Assembly (NCBI GenBank): GCA_017643325.1
Contig: JAEPNS010000044.1
Span: 1 to 14,791, forward strand
DNA from: Alphaproteobacteria bacterium
GTDB lineage: Bacteria; Pseudomonadota; Alphaproteobacteria; UBA6615
Direction of reading: 5' to 3'
DNA length: 14,791 bases
Shown here: positions 1 through 5,397 of the stretch, one piece after another
How the letters are laid out: every line of letters starts with the position of its first letter
Numbering within the stretch: position 1 is the stretch's first letter
Made by a program: the position numbers and the translations under genes
Notes under the pieces: generated by a model
The model's database searches: none
What the model was told of the DNA's origin: nothing
Seen by the model: only the letters and a program-made list of their open reading frames with translations

Positions 1-1343
1 GGGCGGTCGTAGAGGTAGCGGATCACGAGCCGCTCGAGCGCGACGCCGGCCATGAAGGTGATCACGAAGGCGAGCGGCAGGGCGACCAGGATCGAGACCG
101 TGAAGTTCGGGATCACCTGCTGCACGACGAAGCCGGTGTAGGCGCCCATCATGATGAACTCGCCATGGGCCATGTTGATGACCCGCATGACGCCGAAGGT
201 GATCGCGAGCCCGATCGCGGCGAGGAAGTAGATCGAGGCGAGCGACAGGGCATCGAGCGACAGGTCGAGCATCTCGAAGACCGTCACCGTGCCGCCGATG
301 CTGTCGAGCGCGTCACGGGCCGCGTCGGTCACGGCGGCGTTCGGCTCGTCGTAGACCGCGAAGAACCTGTGCGCGGCGACGGCGTCCCGGCGCTCGGCGG
401 CGGTGGGGGCCGGCGGCACGAGACCCGCGGCGGCGAGCGCGGAATAGGCGCGGTCGCGCGCCTCGGGATCGACGAGCGAGGCGACCGGCACGCCGCCGAC
501 GCGCGCGCCGTCGGCGTGTTCGGCCAGCGCCGCCTTCTGCATGTCGTCGGAGATCGGCGCGGGCGCGCCCTGCGCGACCAGCAGCGCATAGGCCTCGGCC
601 CGGGTGAGATCCGTGCCCACCTCAAGCTCGCGCGCGATGTTGGCGTCAGGAGGTTCGGTATAGGCGTCGACCTTCGTGTCGAGGATCGGGTTGAGCGCCG
701 CGCGGACGTCGATCCCCAGGTCGGACGAGACGGCGCGGATCGCCGCGATGCGCTCGTCCGGGTCGGTCGCGAACTGGATCGTGAGCAGCGTCGCGAGGCG
801 TTCCTTCTGCGCGCGGATCTCCGGGTCGAGATCGCGTTCGATCGACGCGCGCAGCGGCGCGAGCTGGCTCGCGTCGGCGTCGCGCTGGATCGCGGTCAGG
901 CTTTCCAGACGCACGGCCGGGTCCGGGTCGTTGAGCTGGAACTCGACCAGGGCGGAGGAGATCAGCCCGCGCACGCCGCTGTTGGGCTTGATCTGTTTGA
1001 GCTCGCGCTTGGCGGCCTCGCCCCGGGGCTCGCCCGTGACGATGTCGAAGAGCCGGTAGGTCCTGCGGTCGTCGGTGGTGACGGTGAAGAAACGCTGGTC
1101 GGCCTTGCGGACCCAGATCTCCTTCTCGCGCCACTTCTCGAGCACCGTCTGCGCGTCCGGCAGGCCGCTGTCGCGGAAGGCGGCGATCGCGGGCTCGATG
1201 GTGCGCCGCGAGCCCTTGATGATGATGTCGGCGTGGGTCTCGAAGATCTCGTCGACGGAGGCCGGCGCCTGCGCCGCCGCACCGCCGGGCGCCGACAGGA
1301 TCGCCGCCGCCATGAACAGAATGGCAAGGACCGTCCGGATCAT
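1..1343 (-). CDS. urtB: Urea ABC transporter permease UrtB (3' part missing)
   Basis: This is one of the two membrane permeases of the high-affinity urea ABC transporter UrtABCDE, acting in the inner membrane. The frame is open from the ATG at 1343 to the left edge, giving 447 codons, so the last roughly 80-90 residues are outside the window. The start reads MIRTVLAILFMAAAILSAP, a signal-peptide-like stretch ending near AAAQA. A long non-permease region to about residue 350 follows, which is the N-terminal extension typical of UrtB and absent from ordinary LivH. The LivH-like permease domain begins around residue 356 with a helix, then ITFGVMRVINMAHGEF and GAYTGFVVQQ, both strongly conserved in branched-chain amino acid/urea permeases. 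The visible part ends at LERLVIRYLYDRP. It lies 96 bases downstream of urtA on the same strand and is probably co-transcribed with it. No strong Shine-Dalgarno sequence is seen before the ATG, so the exact start is slightly uncertain. Confidence 0.93.
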   Translation of the reverse strand, partial: MIRTVLAILFMAAAILSAPGGAAAQAPASVDEIFETHADIIIKGSRRTIEPAIAAFRDSGLPDAQTVLEKWREKEIWVRKADQRFFTVTTDDRRTYRLFDIVTGEPRGEAAKRELKQIKPNSGVRGLISSALVEFQLNDPDPAVRLESLTAIQRDADASQLAPLRASIERDLDPEIRAQKERLATLLTIQFATDPDERIAAIRAVSSDLGIDVRAALNPILDTKVDAYTEPPDANIARELEVGTDLTRAEAYALLVAQGAPAPISDDMQKAALAEHADGARVGGVPVASLVDPEARDRAYSALAAAGLVPPAPTAAERRDAVAAHRFFAVYDEPNAAVTDAARDALDSIGGTVTVFEMLDLSLDALSLASIYFLAAIGLAITFGVMRVINMAHGEFIMMGAYTGFVVQQVIPNFTVSILVALPLAFVITFMAGVALERLVIRYLYDR

Positions 1344-1400
1344 CGGGATGGCGTTCTTCGGGTCAGGGTGTCTTGGGAAACCGGGCGGCACATACAGCAA

Positions 1401-1420
1401 GAGGGGGCCGGAGCCCCCTC
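1401..1420 (-). other. Stable intercistronic hairpin between urtA and urtB
   Basis: There is a perfect 8-base-pair stem, 1401-1408 with 1413-1420 (GAGGGGGC / GCCCCCTC). Read on the minus strand, the loop is UCCG closed by a C-G pair, which is the exceptionally stable UNCG tetraloop class. It starts 19 bases after the urtA stop. The bases after it (TTGCTGTATG) are not a real T-tract, so full rho-independent termination is unlikely. A 3' end stabiliser or partial attenuator that raises urtA (binding protein) over urtB is the more likely role. This role is inferred. Confidence 0.6.
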
Positions 1421-1439
1421 ATGCCGATGCCGTCCAGCC

Positions 1440-2732
1440 TTAGTAGTTGGACTTGATCTGCACGCAGACGTTGGTCTGCGTGTTGTACATGCCGCACTTC
1501 AGTTCCTTCCAGTCGGACTTCAGAACGGCCGATTCCGGCAGGTAGTCCGTCCACGCATCGCCCGGGACCTCGGCGGTCTGGCTGATGATGTCGAACTGCC
1601 CGTCCTCCTGGATCTCGCCGATCAGGACCGGCTTGGCCAGGTGGTGGTTCGGGAGCATCACGGCGGTGCCGCCCGTCAGGTTCGGGAACTCCTGGCCGTA
1701 CATGGCCTCGCGCACCGCGTCGACGTCGGTGGTGCCGGCCTGCTTGACCGCGTTCACCCACATGTTGAAGCCGATGTAGTGGGCCTCCATCGGGTCGTTG
1801 GTCACGCGCTCGTCGCCCATCTTGGCCTTCCAGGCCTTGATGAACGCCGTGTTGGCCTCGGAGTCCGCGGACTGGAAGTAGTTCCAGGCGGCGAGATGCC
1901 CGACGAGGTTGGACGTGTCGAGGCCCGACAGCTCCTCCTCGCCGACCGAGAAGGCGACGACCGGGATGTCGTCGGCCGAGATGCCGGCAGCGGCGAGCTC
2001 CTTGTAGAAGCCGATGTTGGCGTCGCCGTTGATCGTGGAGATCACGCCGACCTTCTTGCCGTCGGCGCCCAGCGCCACGACGTCGGCGACGATCTTCGAC
2101 CAGTCCGAGTGGCCGAACGGCGTGTAGTTCACGAAGATGTCCTCTTCCGCGACACCCTTGCCCTTCAGGTAGGACTCGAGAATGTTGTTCGTCGTGCGCG
2201 GGTAGACATAGTCGGTCCCGAGCAGCGCGAACTTCTCGACGCCGAGCTCATCCAGGAAATAGTCCGTCGCCGGGATCGCCTGCTGGTTCGGCGCGGCGCC
2301 GGTGTAGAACACGTTCTTGGAGCTTTCCTCGCCCTCGTACTGGACGGGATAGAAGAGAAGCCCGTTGAGCTCCTCGATCACCGGCAAGACGGACTTGCGG
2401 CTCACCGACGTCCAGTTGCCGAAGATCACGTCGACCTCGTGCACGGTCAGCAGCTCGCGCGCCTTTTCGGCGAACAGCGGCCAGTCGGATGCGGGATCGA
2501 CGACGACCGCCTCGAGCTGCTTGCCGAGCAGGCCGCCCTTGGCGTTCTGCTCCTCGATAAGGAGCAGCATCGTGTCCTTGAGCGTGGTTTCGGAAATGGC
2601 CATCGTGCCGGACAGCGAGTGCAAGACGCCGACCTTGATCGTGTCCTGGGCCTGCGCCGCCCCGATGCCGATACCGGCGGTAAGGGCACAGGCTGCCGCC
2701 GTGCGGAGCGCCCCGTTCAAAATACCTTTCAC
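1440..2732 (-). CDS. urtA: Urea ABC transporter substrate-binding protein UrtA
   Basis: This is the periplasmic urea-binding protein that delivers urea to the UrtBC permease. A GTG at 2732 is chosen as the start because GAGGAG lies seven bases upstream and the resulting 430-residue protein begins with a good signal peptide. That peptide has K2 and R10, a hydrophobic stretch at about 11-25, and likely cleavage after AQA near residue 28. Upstream in-frame codons would only add a sequence without signal-peptide character. The mature part opens with DTIKVGVLHSLSGTMAISET, the start of the type I periplasmic-binding fold (Peripla_BP_5/6). Features typical of UrtA are GLLFYPVQYEGEESS, GSNYVYPRTTN-like GTDYVYPRTTN, and the C-terminal block CGMYNTQTNVC. 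The length matches the family. It is the first gene of the operon and lies behind a sigma-54 promoter at 2793-2808, consistent with nitrogen-responsive expression. Confidence 0.96.
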   Translation of the reverse strand: MKGILNGALRTAAACALTAGIGIGAAQAQDTIKVGVLHSLSGTMAISETTLKDTMLLLIEEQNAKGGLLGKQLEAVVVDPASDWPLFAEKARELLTVHEVDVIFGNWTSVSRKSVLPVIEELNGLLFYPVQYEGEESSKNVFYTGAAPNQQAIPATDYFLDELGVEKFALLGTDYVYPRTTNNILESYLKGKGVAEEDIFVNYTPFGHSDWSKIVADVVALGADGKKVGVISTINGDANIGFYKELAAAGISADDIPVVAFSVGEEELSGLDTSNLVGHLAAWNYFQSADSEANTAFIKAWKAKMGDERVTNDPMEAHYIGFNMWVNAVKQAGTTDVDAVREAMYGQEFPNLTGGTAVMLPNHHLAKPVLIGEIQEDGQFDIISQTAEVPGDAWTDYLPESAVLKSDWKELKCGMYNTQTNVCVQIKSNY

Positions 2733-2737
2733 TTCAC

Positions 2738-2748
2738 TTCTCCTCTTT
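2738..2748 (-). promoter_or_regulatory. Shine-Dalgarno site fixing the urtA GTG start
   Basis: On the minus strand the leader reads AAAGAGGAGAAGTGAAGTG. The GAGGAG core is seven bases before the GTG at 2732. The earlier GTG in the same string runs into TGA after one codon (GTG AAG TGA), so the second GTG is the only usable start near this site. Confidence 0.75.
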
Positions 2749-2792
2749 ACGAAAGTCCCCGAGCGTTTGCTGCAGAGCAACACGACCTCTTC

Positions 2793-2808
2793 AGCAACCG
2801 ACGTGCCA
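2793..2808 (-). promoter_or_regulatory. Sigma-54 (RpoN) promoter of urtA
   Basis: On the minus strand the site reads TGGCACG-TCGG-TTGCT, an exact match to the sigma-54 -24/-12 consensus (TGGCACG, four bases, TTGCW). The invariant GG and GC are separated by ten bases as required. The predicted transcription start is near 2782, leaving a leader of about 50 bases before the GTG. Urea uptake genes are commonly under NtrC/RpoN nitrogen control, so the position and function agree. I did not see a canonical NtrC site (TGCACC and its inverse) in the 140 bases upstream, so the activator is not identified. Confidence 0.8.
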
Positions 2809-2837
2809 ACACGCGAGCGGGAGAAATGTTGTTGATT

Positions 2838-2850
2838 TAACAATTTGTTA
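2838..2850. repeat. Dyad TAACAA-T-TTGTTA in the urtA upstream region
   Basis: This is a perfect inverted repeat with six-base arms around a single central base. It is centred about 62 bases upstream of the predicted urtA transcription start. It is AT-rich against a GC-rich background, which makes a chance palindrome less likely. A binding site for a dimeric regulator is plausible, but the protein is unknown. Confidence 0.5.
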
Positions 2851-2859
2851 CCGATTTTG

Positions 2860-2871
2860 GCGTCCGGACGC
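2860..2871. repeat. Dyad GCGTCCGGACGC in the urtA upstream region
   Basis: This is a perfect 12-base palindrome centred about 83 bases upstream of the predicted sigma-54 start. It is the second of four dyads in this region. It could also form by chance in GC-rich DNA, so it is weaker evidence on its own. Confidence 0.4.
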
Positions 2872-2875
2872 GGCG

Positions 2876-2890
2876 TATTGCGCCGCAATA
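2876..2890. repeat. Dyad TATTGCG-C-CGCAATA in the urtA upstream region
   Basis: This is a perfect inverted repeat with seven-base arms and one central base. It is centred about 101 bases upstream of the predicted urtA start, a usual distance for an enhancer-binding activator of sigma-54 promoters. It does not match the NtrC consensus half-sites and spacing, so an activator identity is not assigned. Confidence 0.5.
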
Positions 2891-2891
2891 T

Positions 2892-2920
2892 TTGACAGTT
2901 TTCTGACAAAACTTTAGTCA
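2892..2920 (+). promoter_or_regulatory. Candidate sigma-70 promoter for the BKACE gene
   Basis: TTGACA at 2892-2897 is a perfect -35 box. After 17 bases TAGTCA at 2915-2920 is a poor -10 (only the first T and A match). The local AT-richness and the position about 150 bases before the 3072 start support a promoter somewhere here. The exact -10 is uncertain. Confidence 0.3.
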
Positions 2921-2923
2921 GAA
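2901..2923. repeat. Operator-like inverted repeat TTCTGAC-N9-GTCAGAA
   Basis: Perfect seven-base arms (2901-2907 and 2917-2923) surround a nine-base AT-rich spacer. The arm centres are about 16 bases apart, suitable for a dimeric regulator reading one face of the helix. The repeat lies over the spacer and -10 of the candidate plus-strand promoter, which would suit a repressor of the BKACE gene. It is also within enhancer distance of the divergent urtA promoter. The binding protein is unknown. The remaining stretch from about 2942 to 3058 shows no further signal that I can support. Confidence 0.5.
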
Positions 2924-3071
2924 GAGCCAAAATGCCTATTTTTTAATCACATAGGCCTCCCCGCACCGGACACGGACGCCGCATCCTCGAACGGCGCGGC
3001 AAAACCTGCTTTAAACGGCGTCGAACGCGAACAAGCGCCGCCAACGGCGCGCACCCACGGAGGACACACCC

Positions 3072-3959
3072 ATGGCCCGTCCCGTCATCGTCGCCTGCGC
3101 CGTCACCGGCTCGGCAGATTCCACCGGCACCAACCCGGCCGTGCCCGTCACGCCGGAGGAAATCGCCAACGAGGCCATCGCCGCGAACAAGGCCGGCGCG
3201 GCCATCGCGCATATCCATGTGCGCAATCCGGAGACGGGCAAGGCCAGCACCGAGCTCAAGTACTACGAGGAGGTGGTGGAGCGGATCCGGGATTCGGGCT
3301 CGCCGGTCATCATCAACCTGACGACGGGCCCCGGCGGGCGGTTCGTGCCCGACCCGGCCGACCCGATGACCGCCGGGCCGACCAGCGGCATGATGACGGC
3401 CGAACGGCGCACCGAGCATGTCGTGAAGCTGAAGCCCGACATCTGCTCGCTGGACGTCGCATCCATGAACTTCGGCGAGTGGAACATGGTGAACTCGCCG
3501 GCGATCCTGCGCGAGATGGCGGCGCTCATCCAGGACGCCGGAGTGAAGCCGGAACTGGAGGTATTCGACACCGGCCATGTGCGCCTCGCCGCGCAGATGT
3601 GCGCCGACGGCGTCATCAGGGACCCGAAGCCGCTGTTCCAGTTCTGCCTCGGCATCTCCTGGGGGGCACCCGCGTCGAGCGACGCGATGGCGCTGATGCG
3701 CGACCTCGCCCCCGACAACGCCGTGTGGGCGTCGTTCGGCATCTCGCGGCACGAGATGCCGATGGTCGGCACGGCGACGCTGCTCGGCGGGCACTGCCGA
3801 GTCGGGCTGGAGGACAACCTCTACATCTCGCGCGGCAAGCTCGCCTCGGGCAACGCCGAACTGGTCGAGCATGCGGTGGGCATCGTCCAGTCCCTCGGCG
3901 AGGAGGTCGCGACCGTCGACCAGGCCTGCGAGATGCTCGGCCTGCGCGGGAAAGGCTGA
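3072..3959 (+). CDS. Beta-keto acid cleavage enzyme (BKACE, DUF849 family)
   Basis: Members of this family are Zn-dependent TIM-barrel enzymes. They cleave a beta-keto acid with acetyl-CoA to give acetoacetate and a new CoA ester, as in 3-keto-5-aminohexanoate cleavage (lysine fermentation) and dehydrocarnitine breakdown. The 295-residue length is normal. The start MARPVIVACAVTGSADS matches the family N-terminus. HIHVR supplies the two Zn-binding histidines (H47, H49), and GGHCRVGLEDN holds the third ligand region (H241 nearby, E247). LEVFDTGH and FGISRHEMP are further conserved blocks. GGAGG at 3059-3063 lies eight bases before the ATG. It is transcribed divergently from urtA. No carnitine or lysine pathway gene is beside it, so the substrate cannot be named. 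The family call is secure, but any narrower name would be a guess. Confidence 0.9.
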   Translation: MARPVIVACAVTGSADSTGTNPAVPVTPEEIANEAIAANKAGAAIAHIHVRNPETGKASTELKYYEEVVERIRDSGSPVIINLTTGPGGRFVPDPADPMTAGPTSGMMTAERRTEHVVKLKPDICSLDVASMNFGEWNMVNSPAILREMAALIQDAGVKPELEVFDTGHVRLAAQMCADGVIRDPKPLFQFCLGISWGAPASSDAMALMRDLAPDNAVWASFGISRHEMPMVGTATLLGGHCRVGLEDNLYISRGKLASGNAELVEHAVGIVQSLGEEVATVDQACEMLGLRGKG

Positions 3960-3993
3960 ACAGCCGTTCCTCCGAATTTTTGACTGACATCAA

Positions 3994-4009
3994 TGCGCGC
4001 TTTCGCGCA
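3994..4009 (+). other. Short hairpin between the BKACE gene and ppk2
   Basis: TGCGCG (3994-3999) pairs with CGCGCA (4004-4009) around a CTTT loop. No T-tract follows, so it is not a convincing rho-independent terminator. The 100-base gap 3960-4059 otherwise shows only the ppk2 Shine-Dalgarno site, GGAGG at 4051-4055. Confidence 0.3.
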
Positions 4010-4059
4010 CAGGCGCTGATTGGGCCGAATGGCCACATGTCATTTGTTCGGGAGGGCAC

Positions 4060-5073
4060 ATGGACGATCTCTCAGCATCGCCCGCGGCACAGGCCGCGGA
4101 ATCGAACCCCGCGGCAGGAGATCCGCCGCCGGCACCGGCCGACGGCACCGGTGCGACACCGGCAAACGGCGCTGACGGCGGCGGCGGGTACCGCCACAAG
4201 CTGGCCGAGATGCGCCACGACGCGGACATGATCCGCCGCGTGTTCGAGAACGGCGAGTACCCGTATCACACCCGGATGCGCCGCTCGGTCTACGAAAGGC
4301 AGAAGGCGGCGCTGCAGGTCGAGCTGCTCAAGGTGCAACACTGGGTGAAGGAAAGCGGCGAGAAGGTCGTGATCCTGTTCGAGGGCCGCGACGCCGCCGG
4401 CAAGGGCGGCACCATCAAGCGCTTCATGGAGCACCTCAACCCGCGCGGCGCGCGGGTGGTCGCGCTGGAAAAGCCCACCCCGTCGGAGCTCGGCCAGTGG
4501 TACTTCCAGCGCTATATCGAGCACCTGCCGACGGCAGGCGAGATCGTGCTGTTCGACCGTTCCTGGTACAACCGCGCCGGCGTGGAGCGGGTGATGGGCT
4601 TCTGCAACGCCAGCGAGTACCTGGAGTTCATGCGCCAGGTGCCGGAGCTGGAGCGCATGTGGACCCGTTCGGGCATCCGTTTCTTCAAATACTGGTTCTC
4701 TGTCACCCAGGACGAGCAGAAGCGGCGTTTCCAGCAGCGCAGCAACGACCCGCTCAAGCAGTGGAAGCTGTCGCCGATCGACCGCGCGTCGCTGGAGAAG
4801 TGGGACGCCTACACGGAAGCGAAGGAGGCCATGTTCTTTTACACCGACACCGCCGACGCGCCGTGGACGATCGTGAAGTCGTCCGACAAGAAACGCGCGC
4901 GCATCAACTGCATGCAGCATTTCCTGTCGTCGCTGCCCTACCCCAACAAGGACACCCGCGTGGTGCGCGGCCCCGACCCGCTAATTGTCGGCTCGTCGCA
5001 CCATGTGATCGGCAACAGCGACCACCCATTCGGCCAGAGCCCGCGAGGGACGGAGCCGGAACCGGCAAACTAG
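4060..5073 (+). CDS. ppk2: Polyphosphate kinase 2 (PPK2 family)
   Basis: This cytoplasmic kinase transfers phosphate between inorganic polyphosphate and nucleotides, usually making GTP or ATP from the diphosphates. The protein has 337 residues. The P-loop EGRDAAGKGGT covers residues 108-118 with K115 as the phosphate-binding lysine. The Walker B segment LFDRSWYNR has D166 and R167. A lid-type region, DEQKRRFQQRSNDPLKQWK, follows, then SPIDRASLEKWDAYTEAK and WTIVKSSDKKRARIN, all PPK2 hallmarks. The single kinase domain and the GRDAAGKGG form favour a class I-type enzyme. The first 43 residues are an Ala/Pro/Gly-rich, probably disordered extension before the core begins at YRHKLAEM. GGAGG at 4051-4055 supports the ATG. 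It follows the BKACE gene by 100 bases, so it may be read through or have its own promoter. The preferred nucleotide cannot be told from the sequence by eye. Confidence 0.94.
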   Translation: MDDLSASPAAQAAESNPAAGDPPPAPADGTGATPANGADGGGGYRHKLAEMRHDADMIRRVFENGEYPYHTRMRRSVYERQKAALQVELLKVQHWVKESGEKVVILFEGRDAAGKGGTIKRFMEHLNPRGARVVALEKPTPSELGQWYFQRYIEHLPTAGEIVLFDRSWYNRAGVERVMGFCNASEYLEFMRQVPELERMWTRSGIRFFKYWFSVTQDEQKRRFQQRSNDPLKQWKLSPIDRASLEKWDAYTEAKEAMFFYTDTADAPWTIVKSSDKKRARINCMQHFLSSLPYPNKDTRVVRGPDPLIVGSSHHVIGNSDHPFGQSPRGTEPEPAN

Positions 5074-5171
5074 GCCGTCCCGACCCGCCGCAAGGCCTGT
5101 TTGGGCGTGTCTGCGCCTCGAGGGCGCGCCGAGCACCGGGTTTGCCGCCGATAAAAACTGCGTGCCTGGGG

Positions 5172-5200
5172 CTTGTAGAAAACCAACCCGAAACCTAGAT
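5172..5200 (+). promoter_or_regulatory. Candidate housekeeping promoter of the mrp operon
   Basis: CTTGTA (5172-5177), 17 bases, then CTAGAT (5195-5200) resembles the alphaproteobacterial housekeeping promoter (CTTGAC, 17 bases, CTATAT), with four and five matches. The predicted start is near 5207, giving a leader of about 190 bases before mrpA. The stretch 5074-5171 between ppk2 and this promoter shows no gene and no convincing terminator. Confidence 0.45.
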
Positions 5201-5366
5201 GTTCGGCAACCGGGATGCGCAGGAGGCGCGCGGACCGGGCCCTGATGCGATATCCATCGCACTGCGACTGTCGAAAGCTGCGGACCGCGCGGCCGCGCGG
5301 TCTTTGCGTTGCCGAACGTCAGGGATGAACCGGCGTTGCGATCCGTGTAAGACGTTGCGGAGCGCA
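5201..5366 (+). promoter_or_regulatory. Hairpin-rich 5' leader upstream of mrpA
   Basis: This noncoding stretch holds several perfect pairings. GTTCGGCAAC at 5201-5210 is the exact reverse complement of 5308-5317. Inside it lie a hairpin 5246-5251/5256-5261 (TGCGAT and ATCGCA, loop ATCC) and a perfect 20-base palindrome at 5283-5302, with arms starting GACCGCGC. After it comes an imperfect stem 5337-5344/5359-5366 with one mismatch. Nested and sequential stems within a leader of a cation antiporter operon could be a cis-acting RNA element. The predicted transcription start near 5207 would remove part of the outer left arm. The outer repeat could therefore act as DNA instead, or the start could lie earlier. 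I recognise no known riboswitch class. Confidence 0.4.
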
Positions 5367-5397
5367 TCGAACCGAATGTTGGGGGAAACGACGACCG

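Noticed and set aside
165..2840. An 891-codon plus-strand open frame opposite urtA and urtB
   Set aside because: Its translation is Arg/Gly/Asp/Val-rich with no recognisable domain, and it lies antisense to two well-conserved genes. GC-rich third-position bias makes such long antisense frames common.
2733..2930. A longer UrtA starting near 2930
   Set aside because: The extra residues do not look like a signal peptide and would cover the sigma-54 promoter and its leader. The GTG at 2732 has a strong Shine-Dalgarno site.
2990..3049. AACGGCG occurring three times (2990, 3014, 3043) before the BKACE gene
   Set aside because: The spacing is irregular (24 and 29 bases), and the heptamer is expected at modest frequency in GC-rich DNA.
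2943..3872. A 309-codon minus-strand open frame opposite the BKACE gene
   Set aside because: The composition is His/Arg-rich with no family match, while the other strand encodes a clear BKACE with its Zn-site motifs.
5307..5358. CGTTGC repeated three times in the mrp leader
   Set aside because: The unit is short and unevenly spaced (27 and 19 bases), so it is not distinguishable from chance.
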